Assembly (NCBI RefSeq): GCF_050003625.1
Contig: NC_134398.1
Coordinates: 100,230,567 to 100,294,566 of the forward strand
Direction of reading: 5' to 3'
Source: Haematobia irritans
Lineage: Eukaryota > Arthropoda > Insecta > Diptera > Muscidae
Length of the DNA: 64,000 nucleotides
Shown here: positions 22,157-31,766 of the stretch, piece by piece
Layout of the letters: each line of letters opens with the position of its first letter
How positions within the stretch are numbered: position 1 is the first letter of the stretch
Program-made: the position numbers and the translations under genes
The notes under the pieces: generated by a model
Databases searched by the model: none
What the model saw: only the letters and a program-made list of their open reading frames with translations
Told to the model about the DNA's origin: nothing

Positions 22157-23091
22157 AAGGGTGATTTGTTAAGAGCTTGATAACTTTTAAAAAAAAAAAA
22201 AACGCCTAAAATTTGCAAAATCTCATCGGTTCTTTATTTGAAACGTTAGATTGGTCCATGACATTTACTTTTTGAAGATAATTTCATTTAAATGTTGACC
22301 GCGGCTGCGTCTTAGGTGGTCCATTCGGAAAGTCCAATTTTGGGCAACTGTTTCGAGCATTTCGGCCGGAATAGCCCGAATTTCTTCGGAAATGTTGTCT
22401 TCCAAAGCTGGAATAGTTGCTGGCTTATTTCTGTAGACTTTAGACTTGACGTAGCCCCACAAAAAATAGTCTAAAGGCGTCAAATCGCATGATCTTGGTG
22501 GCCAACTTACCGGTCCATTTCTTGAGATGAATTGTTCTCCGAAGTTTTCCCTCAAAATGGCCATAGAATCGCGAGCTGTGTGGCATGTAGCGCCATCTTG
22601 TTGAAACCACATGTCAACCAAGTTCAGTTCTTCCATTTTTGGCAACAAAAAGTTTGTTAGCATCGAACGATAGCGATCGCCATTCACCGTAACGTTGCGT
22701 CCAACAGCATCTTTGAAAAAATACGGTCCAATGATTCCACCAGCGTACAAACCACACCAAACAGTGCATTTTTCGGGATGCATGGGCAGTTCTTGAACGG
22801 CTTCTGGTTGCTCTTCACTCCAAATGCGGCAATTTTGCTTATTTACGTAGCCATTCAACCAGAAATGAGCCTCATCGCTGAACAAAATTTGTCGATAAAA
22901 AAGCGGATTTTCTGCCAACTTTTCTAGGGCCCATTCACTGAAAATTCGACGTTGTGGCTCGTTAGTAAGTCTATTCATGATGAAATGTCAAAGCATACTG
23001 AGCATCTTTCTCTTTGACACCATGTCTGAAATCCCACGTGATCTGTCAAATACTAATGCATGAAAATCCTAACCTCAAAAGAATCACCCTT
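22157..23091 (-). mobile_element. DD41D mariner deletion derivative, copy 2
   Basis: This 935-bp element has the same termini as copy 1 (AAGGGTGATT inverted). It is flanked by TA at 22155-22156 and 23092-23093, inside LTR 3. It must be younger than the gypsy insertion. It shares the same internal deletion as copy 1, so both descend from an already deleted parent. Confidence 0.9.
22265..22978 (-). pseudogene. Mariner (DD41D) transposase catalytic half, all three Asp present
   Basis: The 237-residue frame keeps SDEAHFW, WFQQDGATCH and PLDYFLWG, so the catalytic triad is intact with 41 residues between the second and third aspartates. As in copy 1, MNRLTNE runs straight into PQRRIFSEW, so the DNA-binding helix-turn-helix half is missing. 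Alone it should not bind its ends; spread of the element would need transposase supplied by a full-length relative elsewhere. It differs from copy 1 at only a few residues (for example LVDMW for LFDMW, LETVAQN for LKKVAQN). Confidence 0.85.
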
Positions 23092-24136
23092 TATTAAACC
23101 AGAGATGCAATACAATCGATCAGGGGTTTGCGCCAATAAAACACATTTGTATCGTCAAACGCCGCGAATGCGATTCTACTACAGTTGTGATATTTTATTC
23201 AAAGCGACAGAGAGAGTATAGAGAAAGAAATAGAGGTGGAAACCGGGAGAGTTGACAAAAGATATCAACATAACACAGCGAAAGAATCAAAAGAGAACAA
23301 TTTCTGTGAAACCGCTTGTATGTTGTTTCGGAAAACTGTTATATGATAAGGCCAAAAATTTGATATGCTTAAGTCTAAATATTATTTAATTTGAATAAAG
23401 AGAATAGACATTCGGAACCAAGAGAATAGACATTTGAAAAACAAACAGCATATGCTTTCGCCTTAGAGCAGCATTTTATATATATGTGGACATGTGTTTT
23501 GTTTATCATTTTGGCATTGTGAGCACAATTTTTTTCTTGGTTCGTTAAAAGAAATCAGGGGTCTTCATAAAAATAACGAAAGGGCACTATACTATTTTTA
23601 GAGTTGGGACAGTAAAATGAAATAAGGAGGAAATAGTGAAAAATTACACAGTAAAATGTATAAAAACAAAGTTTAGTTCCTCTTTATTAATAAGTAGTCC
23701 ACGAGGAGTTGACGGACACCTTCAAATATAAAAGCGGGCATTAAGTTCGAGTTTTGCAGCTAAAACAATTTAAAAAGTTTATTTTCTTTAAAATGAATTA
23801 TTAAAGAAAAATAAAAGGCATTTTAGAGCGATGGTGTTAAAGGCTAGTAAAAAAACTGTTCACGCCTAAATAAATTTATGTTTATATTATAAAATTATTT
23901 ATGTATGTTTATACTCGACTCCACGTTCTTCTTTTGTTAGAGTTTTTGAATTCCTTCCAAATTTTAAAGTTTTGTACCAAAAACAGTTTTTTGTTACAAA
24001 ATTGTTATTTTGCAATTTCGTTTATATCAAGCACAGTTACTGACTATAAATCTTTAATAACCCACATTTCGAAGTTTCATTGTAAAAATTTTATATAGTA
24101 TAAATATAAATGTGTAAATTAAAAAAAAAAAACAAA

Positions 24137-24213
24137 GTGTTCGGTCCGAGCAGGGATTGAACCCACGACCCTTTGCATGCCAGGCAGACATGCTAATCAC
24201 TGCTCCACGTGGC
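24137..24213 (-). ncRNA. tRNA-like module within element B (minus strand)
   Basis: On the - strand the sequence starts GCCACGTGGAGCAGTGATTA and contains GTGGGTTCAATCCCTGC. TGGAGCAGTG...TTAGCATG resembles a pol III A box with D arm, and GGTTCAATCCC a B box with T arm. The acceptor ends do not pair and the anticodon arm is imperfect, so it is not a functional tRNA. It is conserved at 48199-48269. Confidence 0.6.
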
Positions 24214-24328
24214 AAACAAATGTATGTTTCTTTTAAATAATAGTATGTTTGCATGGGCTCGTGGTCGCTGCAAACTATGCTATATAAATGTAACTTATAA
24301 CGATAATTATCTACTGGTGACTATAACA

Positions 24329-24398
24329 GCTACGTAGCCCAGTGGATAGTGTGTTGGCTTACAAACTGTATGGTCCTCGGTTCGATTCTCCGTGCAGG
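24329..24398 (+). ncRNA. tRNA-like module within element B (plus strand)
   Basis: The sequence begins GCTACGTAGCCCAGTGGATA and contains TGGCTTACAAACTGTA and CTCGGTTCGATTCTC. TAGCCCAGTGGATAG fits an A box and GGTTCGATTC a B box. The T stem pairs poorly, so it is tRNA-derived and not a working tRNA. It points away from the - strand module 115 bp to its left. Confidence 0.6.
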
Positions 24399-24577
24399 CG
24401 AAAGGTAAAATTAAAAAATTTATAAAAGTGAATAATTTCTTCAACATTATTTGTATTACAGAAAAAGGTGCCAAGAACTAAAATATTTCGTGGAAGTGAA
24501 AATTACGAGTATGTTAGGGAATGAGCACAATCGTCTTTGGGAAAAATTCTTCCAAGCACATAATATTTTTGGGCTCA

Positions 24578-25046
24578 AATTACATTTGAAGCTTTTTGTA
24601 CATTCGATAGAAAATCGTCAATAACTCTTTTATCTTCTCTTTGGTGTAGAGTAGACAGTTAAAATACATAAAAATACGGCGTGGGAACAATGATGTACGT
24701 TGTTGCTGGACAATCGCAAAAGTGGTATATTTTATGTTGGCAACAGCAGCACAAGGTGAAACACTTCTCAGGAATTTTACGAACAAATGAAACCCACGAT
24801 GTGTTCCCTATTCTCACTCATAAAATTCAAATAATCAATTTGTCTCACCCGATCTTCTTCTCATATTGTATGAGTTGTGTGCTTTTACCTGGATTCTTGT
24901 TACCCCTCTGCCTCATAAAGTTGTTGCCATCTTTTGTGTTCACTTTCTGTACTTTGAATAATGCTGTTGCTTTTCATGATACGCTTCTCGAGGAATCGTT
25001 GACGCTGCTTCTAGCGAATGTGACTTTGTGCTTCTCGAGTTTTTGG
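24578..25046. other. Unrecognised sequence between elements B and C
   Basis: An open frame at 24681-25070 (+) begins MGTMMYVVAGQSQKWYILCW but has no recognisable motif, and overlapping frames exist on the other strand. It may be the outer part of the left family C copy, which the right copy lacks. I make no functional call. Confidence 0.3.
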
Positions 25047-26307
25047 GTTTTTGTTTTTCGCGTAAATTGATAAACATGCTTGGCGACATTCTGTCTGCTG
25101 CATTCAAAATGTGTGCATACATATTTTGAACGCAACAACAAATCATAAATAAAGTGTGCAACAACAAATGGCCACGTGGTAAAGGTTTGAAAAAAATATA
25201 TGAGAGAACGCATTTGCAATTACCTGTGTTTGTGTTTTGTGGTATGTGAAAATGGAAAGCAATCTACATTTATTGAAGGTAAGAAATTGTGAAATGTGAA
25301 TACCGTTTTCCATTGAAGCCTGTTTACATTAAACGGACTAAAAAAATTTTTTATTCATTTCTTTTAGTGACCAATTTTATTTCGTGAAATTGACCAATCA
25401 ATCCCATCAACTCCATCATTTTATCAAATATATAAGAATATGTTTGCAATAAAAAAGTGGGTACCGTATTGATCTTTTAAAATTATAATTTTTTTCACTC
25501 CTAGTTTTCTTAAAACCAATAGCGGTATGGGTTTGTTGGCAGATTCACCTTAAAGTTACGAAGTAGCGTTGGCATTAAATTACATTTTTGTTTTACCTGC
25601 CTTTTTCAGTTTGAACCCAAGTACAGAGCAGTATATCTGATATATAAACTAATGAGCTGAATTATGTAATGGTAAAAAAGTTCTTTCTTTTGGATTTAAA
25701 AATATGAAAAATATCCGAAAATAATAAAAATATGTATTTTCCATTTATATTTTTTTCTATTTCCAGAATTTGGTATCATTAATATAATACCAAATATTAC
25801 ATTGCGTTCCCATTATTTTTGTCTTTGATTGGTTCAAATTTTAATAGACGATTTCAATGTGTGGAAATTTTGGAAAGGAATTGTTACTAAAATTAACTCA
25901 CCGAGCTCCTTTATACACCTTTTTATGCTAAAAGACTACAACTGCAAAAGAAGATTATAAATCTGCAACCTGGAACTAAGAATTGAACTGGATATTCTAT
26001 GCAGGTAATGTTTAACAAAATTAACTTTTAACTGAACAAAATTAAATTCGAATTATTCCGTTTACTTTCAGAAAAACTAATTTAGCTTAGCTTGATTTAT
26101 TGGAAATCTACGCATCTACATATTAGAACGAACATGCTAACATGGTTATTATTATAAGGAAGATAATGATTTATAAAAATTATTTTTACCCTATAGTTGT
26201 TATTGATAGTAGTTGTATCTGTGAGTTATGTTAGAACAAAACATAAATGACAAGAACCAAATTTATTTGTCTATTGCATAATTCAAAAAATAATAAAATA
26301 TTAAATA

Positions 26308-28987
26308 CACAGAAAAAAAGGTGTCTTGTTAATTTTAGGACCAGTTTAACTTCCACATAGTTCAAAAAATTTACTGTAATATAGTTCATTTTTCGTAACC
26401 ACTGCGAAAATTAACTTAGCTAAAGGAAAACTTATAAAACTTCAGTAAATGTTTTTTAGTTCACTAACTACGAAATGGGACGGATTTTTCCTTAAATAAA
26501 TTTCCAATACAATAGTTAATGCATCGTTGATTGTATTATAAAAAGACATAGGCAATATAAAAATCTTACTACGAAATGTGGACAATTTACTAAGAAAAAT
26601 TTTTGTATGGAAAAAAATTTTTGTAGTAAAAATTAACTTAACCACAGTACCGATTCGTATGGCGGCTTCCTACAGCTTATTTCGGTTTTTACTATAAGTT
26701 GGAGTATATTTCCTCACATTGAAAATTTTAGATAAAGTAGAATAAAAAGTAGTTAATTTAATCCTTGACGGGTGTATATAATTTTTTATGGATTCCTCGT
26801 AAATTTTGAATATATTTTACCTTATCCTATAGATAGAATACCAACTAATCAATAAACGTGATACTGGAAATTGAAGTGAGAAGAAATTATGAAATTATTG
26901 CATCATCTTTTTTTTTTTTGTTTGTGTTTGTTATTGCGATGATGTTATGGAATGTGTGTTGTTGGTATCTTTTGTGGTGATAGTTGTTTTGTTGCAATAG
27001 CGAGATCAGAAAGGGATCATGTGTGTGTGTGTGTGTGTGTGTGGAGTTGTTTTTCTTTACATATGTGTCCTTTATGACTATTTGTGTCTTTGAGTTTTAT
27101 TGGTGCATTCAGTTCTGTTGATGCATTTATGAAGCGCACACGTGGTGGGCTTGCGTGCGGTATTTGTGTTTATTAATAAAAATACATTTATTTCGTAACA
27201 TTTTAGAAACTGATAAGTGAATGGTGTGATGTAAGAGAAAACAAAAACACTTTATATTTATAAAAAAATAAATAACTCTAAAATAAATCACATATTAAGA
27301 AACTGTATATTTCTATTAATAATTTAAAATCAGTGCGGTTTTAAATTGGTTTACATAAAAATATTCATAATGAGTGGTAATAAAATGATCTATATTTACT
27401 CTACATCTGGATCACAATACAATTTTTTGAGTCTATATTTTTATGTTATAGCGAGGCCTTAAGGTATGTACTAAGTTCGAGTTTAGGTGCTAAAATCAGA
27501 AATAAATCAGTAAGAAAAGTATAAAATTATACCCCTTCGATGCAAATTTAAATATAACTTGATGGAGAATAGCTCGAAACAAGTTTTTTATTAAGTTTAT
27601 ATTCTTTAAATGGATTACACGATTAAGAACAGAAAATCGTTTTTAAGCTTATGTAGAACGCTGTTTTTTTAATTTAATATGATGAATCGTTTTCAAGTTA
27701 TTCCAATATATATAGCGGAAGTGCCTTAATTTTGAACATAACCGTATATCTCAAAAAGTCGAGCTCTTAAAAAAATAAGTGTAAATTTGGATTCAGCGAC
27801 CTCAAATTACTAAACATTTGATATAAATTTTAAATGAACACAAAAACGGTTCAATTTTGTTCCCATGTATTTCTAAAGAAAACTAATCATGAAAAATTGG
27901 GATTTTAGCCACTAAACTCGAACTTAATATCCACCATAAATACTAAATGCTATATTGACAAGTGGAAATTATATCTAATTTTATAATATTTTTATTTCAT
28001 TTATATTCTGAGAAGGATTTCAAAAATGTCCCATTTGTGCATGGATATGATTCCACTAATGTAGTAATTGGATGATTTTTTTCAATGTGGTAAGTTTTTC
28101 GTCCATTTGTAATAAAGCCAAAATTTCTATTTATTAAAAATAATTTTCATTTGCAGGATGACAGCAAATCTAATGGTATTTTTTGGAATCTTCTTACTGT
28201 TTAATGCTAACTAAGCTGATATCCCTATTTGCTCTAAGAAAATTCTCTTGTAAGTTAAAGATCAAAATACCATAGAATTTGATAATATTTTTATATTTTA
28301 TATACCTTTTTAACTTCAGAGGCTTATGACGCAAATCCACACAACAAAAACTAGCGATATCGGTGAAATTGGACAAAAATGAAATGAAAATAGCAACTTA
28401 TGGCATATATCTTTCATATGGATAAAAAATGGAAATTGATATTAATTAGTTTCATTCTACTAACATAGAATATTACTCTTTTGAAGAAGCAATTACTAAC
28501 TACCGAAAAGTAACAGCATATAGCGTACGAATAAAAACATTTCTTTTATTGTATATCATAAGCCATAGTTTTATGTAATATAATAATAATTTTTTGAAAT
28601 AAAATACTGGTAGTTATGAAAAATTGTCTTATATTGTACGAAAAATTTCTTAGTTGTATACAGGCTTGTTGTACCTTTAATTCCTCAATTTATTTACTTC
28701 TTTGAAAATTATACTGATAAACAGTTTATTTGAAACCAATTTCTAAATATAGGATTCCCAAAAACTTGTTCATTTTTCCGGATAGCAGGAATATTTTGAA
28801 TGAGTGTAAGTACATTCTTCCCACAGCGTAGTAAGAATGAACTAAAATACGATGCAATACATAAACTTATTTATAAGAAAATCATGAACTTATCTAGATG
28901 AAAAAAAATCTTTGGCGCCAAATCATGGTCATTCTTACTATGGGTTAGTTCATTTTTCGTAAACAATAGTAAACTTTTTTTTCGGTG
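26308..28987. mobile_element. Element E: 2.7-kb non-coding TA-flanked inverted-repeat element
   Basis: It starts CACAGAAAAAAAGGTG and ends TTTTTTTTCGGTG, with TA on both sides (26306-26307 and 28988-28989). Comparison with the uninterrupted family C copy at 32150-32210 shows the empty site. Subterminal sequences at both ends share TTAGTTCATTTTTCGTAA-type words in inverted orientation. No transposase is visible. It includes a (GT)n run at 27020-27043 and a block at 27720-27950 related to other scattered repeats. Confidence 0.7.
27020..27043. repeat. GT dinucleotide microsatellite
   Basis: About 12 uninterrupted GT units inside element E. Confidence 0.9.
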
Positions 28988-29441
28988 TATGTTTTATACA
29001 AAACACATATTTTCTTTTATTTCAAATAAAACTAAATACGATTTTTGGGTCTCAATATATAAATTTTTTGACCGAAATTTATAGCCAATTTCAATTAATT
29101 ATTTAATTGAATGAATCAAATAATTGATTGATTTTTGTCGCGAAATTAATTAAAATTTTAATTGATTCAATTAAAACTGTGATTGAGTTTTATGTTAAAA
29201 ATCAATCACGTTTTTAATTGATTCAATCACACAATTAATTGATTCCGTGACAAAAGTCAATTAAATTTTTAATTGAAAATCGTGTTGGTTTTCAATCAAA
29301 ATGGGTGATTGATACTATCATTTTCGTGATTGAAGACATTTCAGTTAAAAAATGATTGAATCCGCGATTTTCTTGATTGAAATCAAACATTTTTTTTTGT
29401 GTACTCCTAACACCGTTTAGGAGGTATGAATGATCACATGT

Positions 29442-29760
29442 ACAAACGCCTATTGATACAGGATGATTCGTCAATGTGTCTGTTGTTTATTATTCACGAA
29501 TATGTGTATACTAGGCGCACCGCCCGAGCCATTTTAAGTAAAAAACGTTGTGTTTTCAACTTCAATAATTTATTGGGTGCAAGTGACCTACTTCTCTTCA
29601 GCTTCTTAACATAACTAACTTTGGAATTCATTTAGGTTTTAACAAAAGGTGAATAAAAGCAAAAGAAAACGGTATTCATGTACAAAAAAGGGAAGTAGAA
29701 ACGTAACGTAACAAAATGGAATATAATGAAAAAAAAAAAGTAAATTCAGTATGAAAATGT
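29442..29760 (-). repeat. Solo BEL-type LTR
   Basis: It matches the LTR-like block at 8939-9260 over about 320 bp (CGCCTATTGAT, GCGCACCGCCCGAGCC, ACGTTGTGTTTTCAACTTCAAT, GGTATTCATGTACA). No BEL coding sequence is adjacent, so it is a solo LTR or fragment. Confidence 0.6.
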
Positions 29761-29774
29761 AGTTAAGAGAAATA

Positions 29775-30530
29775 CACAGAAAAAATATCACCAAGATATT
29801 TCCAATTAAAAAGTTGATTGAAGTTGAAAATTTTTTCAATTAATAAATTAATTGATACAATTAACTTTTTAATCAAGATAGAAACATTAAGCTAATTATA
29901 CCAACATTTTAAATTTAAAAATTTTTAATTAAAAAATTAATGGATACAATTAACTTTTTAATCAAACTCGGAAGACTAAGTCACTTAAAAAAGTGATCGA
30001 CATTTTTTTTTAATTTTTAACTAAAAATTTATATCAAACTATCCATTTTTAATCAAACTAAAAACACTAACCCCCATTTTCATGAAGCTCCGTTAGTGCT
30101 ACGTTAACTAACGAACTTTTATACCGTGATATCTACGTATCTGCCATCTTGCGTATGCCAGTTAGAAATTTAACTGCTGAAATTTTTTAAGTTGAAAGTT
30201 AACCGGAGAAAACATATTTTCATTTTTCTTTCTGTTAACTGGCCTAACGGAGCTACATGAAAATGGCCGCAAGTCAGTTAAGAAAGTAATTGAAAATAGT
30301 TATGTTTTTAATGGAAAAAATAATTGAGTTTTGCATTCAACATCAATTAAATCAATTAAAAATTAATTGAAAATTGCTAATAAAATCAATTAATTTTTTA
30401 CTCAAGCATTTTTTTAATTTCCAATTAAAACTGTGATTGATACTATCATTTTCGTGATTGAAGACATTTCAATTAAAAAATTAATTGGACCAATTAATTT
30501 CGTGTTTGAATCAGAACAAATTTTTTTGTG
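29775..30530. mobile_element. Element F: 756-bp MITE with AATTGATT-rich interior
   Basis: Its termini are CACAGAAAAAATAT and, inverted, CACAAAAAAATTTG, with TA on both sides (29773-29774 and 30531-30532). The interior is low-complexity variants of AATTAATTGAAT. A block at about 30060-30270 (TTCATGAAGCTCCGTTAG ... CTAACGGAGCTACATGAAA) is a nested inverted repeat of its own. Confidence 0.65.
30062..30268. repeat. Nested inverted repeat inside element F
   Basis: CCCCCATTTTCATGAAGCTCCGTTAG-type sequence at the left is mirrored by CTAACGGAGCTACATGAAAATGGC at the right, about 200 bp apart. It looks like a small MITE inserted in element F. Confidence 0.55.
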
Positions 30531-30537
30531 TATACAT

Positions 30538-31745
30538 ACAGTTATGTGGAAAATAATAGGGACAGTTTCTACCCACATTTAGATAACATTAAAAACAGAG
30601 CAAAAATCGAAAATTCTTTCTTGTTTAAATGATTTTTTAGAAAAATATTAAAAACAAAATTTTTGTTACTGTTGTACGAGTAATTCGATATTTTTGTTAT
30701 TTGTTATAAATTGATATGATTTGCGTGTGAAAAAAATAAGGACACTTCATGAAAGTTTACCTAATTAAATAAAACTATATAGATATTTATACTGAATATT
30801 GTTCCTTAGAGTCGTAGTGTTACATTACTACTTATTTGCGGATCCTTTGTTATCCAGAACAGAACAAAATCTGCCATGTATTGAATCGGCAAAATGTTGG
30901 CAAAAATATATCAGTATATCGTTCCACATATCCTGTATTATATTCCAGAGCTCATCGCAAATTGATGTACACTTTCCACTGATTGGCCGTTTACCCTGTT
31001 GCACAAATTTTGTATTGGGGACTGTACCGCTCATTCTAACACATTGATTTTATTGTTCTGGAACCACTTCTTGGTATTCCTTGCTGTATGTTTTGGGTTA
31101 TTATTTTGCAGGAAAATCCATTTGAGTGGCATATTTTCTTCGGCATACGGCATTATTGTATTTTGCATCTGTGTTATCAGCTGATTTCATTATATTCTGT
31201 ATACGATATAATACGAGAATGACTCCTATACCATGATACTGCCACCACCGTTTTGGACCATCTTCAAAGTATATTTGGGATTGAATTCTTGATGGATAGG
31301 TCTTCTTACATGGTGGACACCTCTATCACAAGAAAACAAGTTTACTTTTGTTTCATCGGGCCACAGAATATTACCCCATCTTTGCTTAGGACTATAGATT
31401 TGATTTTTAGAAAACTTTAATCCTTGTTTAATATTCTGTTTGGATAACAATGACACTTTTCTTTCTTTTTCAAATCATTTCTTAGTTAGTTAGATGCAAT
31501 AAATGAAATTGTTTTACGCATAAATTGATACTTCTCTTTATAGTATGTGTAATTATAGGTTTTTTGTCACTAGTTTCAACCTTGTGAATCTATATATTGG
31601 CATTTTCGCTATCGGTTTTAGATATACCGAGCATTTTTGCAATGTTTCTGTACGAATATCCGCCTTTAATTAATTTTGTAATACTATTTTTGAGAGCAGT
31701 GATTTGATCTTTATTGTTAAACTTACTTCAACAAGTCGATTGATT
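30538..31745 (-). pseudogene. Decayed Tc1-like (DD34E) element
   Basis: Several frames on the - strand together trace a Tc1-type transposase. Going leftward: GYSYRNIAKMLGISKT near 31650 is a helix-turn-helix; WGNILWPDETKVNLF with HHVRRPIHQEFNPKY and NGGGSIMV at 31226-31456 is the first acidic region; NNNPKHTARNTKKWFQNNKI near 31060-31120 marks the second; CDELWNIIQDMW with KGSANK at 30828-31034 is the C-terminus. Frameshifts and stops separate them, and the Asp before PKHTA is lost. A Tc1-like end, CAGTTATGTGGAAAATAATA, is present at the left; the right terminus was not recognised. The element is dead. Confidence 0.8.
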
Positions 31746-31766
31746 GAATAATTCAGTTATAAACAC

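Larger units (their letters stand above)
13021..23183 (-). mobile_element. Tandem gypsy/Ty3 array: LTR-internal-LTR-internal-LTR
   Basis: Three LTRs of 199 bp (the third interrupted by a mariner) enclose two internal regions of 4288 and 4341 bp. One 4-bp target duplication, GTTG, flanks the whole array (13017-13020 and 23184-23187). The two units differ by a 53-bp deletion and a handful of substitutions. One insertion followed by unequal exchange between LTRs explains the layout. Confidence 0.9.
22048..23183 (-). repeat. Gypsy LTR 3 (5' LTR of unit 2), split by a mariner
   Basis: Removing 22157-23091 and one TA leaves 199 bp that differ from LTR 2 by about one substitution (TTGTATCG versus TTGTGTCG). 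The insertion separates the TATA-like word from the upstream part of the LTR, which may weaken the promoter. Confidence 0.9.
12871..24577 (+). mobile_element. Family B element split by the tandem gypsy insertion
   Basis: The left part (12871-13016) and right part (23188-24577) are collinear with the complete copy at 46907-48756. The join at ...CATATGTTG|TGATATTTTATTC is intact in that copy as CATATATGTTGTGATATTTTATTC, which shows the pre-insertion site. Both outer ends are truncated relative to the complete copy. The right part includes two tRNA-like modules and the word ACACCTTCAAATATAAAAGC. Confidence 0.75.
25047..29401 (-). mobile_element. Family C element, inverted copy 1 (split by element E)
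   Basis: 25047-26307 plus 28988-29401 is the reverse complement of about 31767-33442. Shared landmarks include GCATACATATTTTGAACGCAAC, CCATCAACTCCATCATTTTAT, CATACCCATTGGTTT-like and TTAGTTTTATTTG stretches. The inner end closes in TTTTTTTTGTG followed by TA. It is non-coding, with terminal 350-bp zones made of AATTGATT-like words. Confidence 0.65.

Noticed and set aside
24137..24398. Functional tRNA genes
   Set aside because: Acceptor ends do not pair and T or anticodon stems are broken; the sequences recur inside a transposon family.
24681..25070. 129-codon open frame as a host gene
   Set aside because: Overlapping frames exist on the opposite strand, no domain is visible and it runs into element C. 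Kept as unassigned sequence only.
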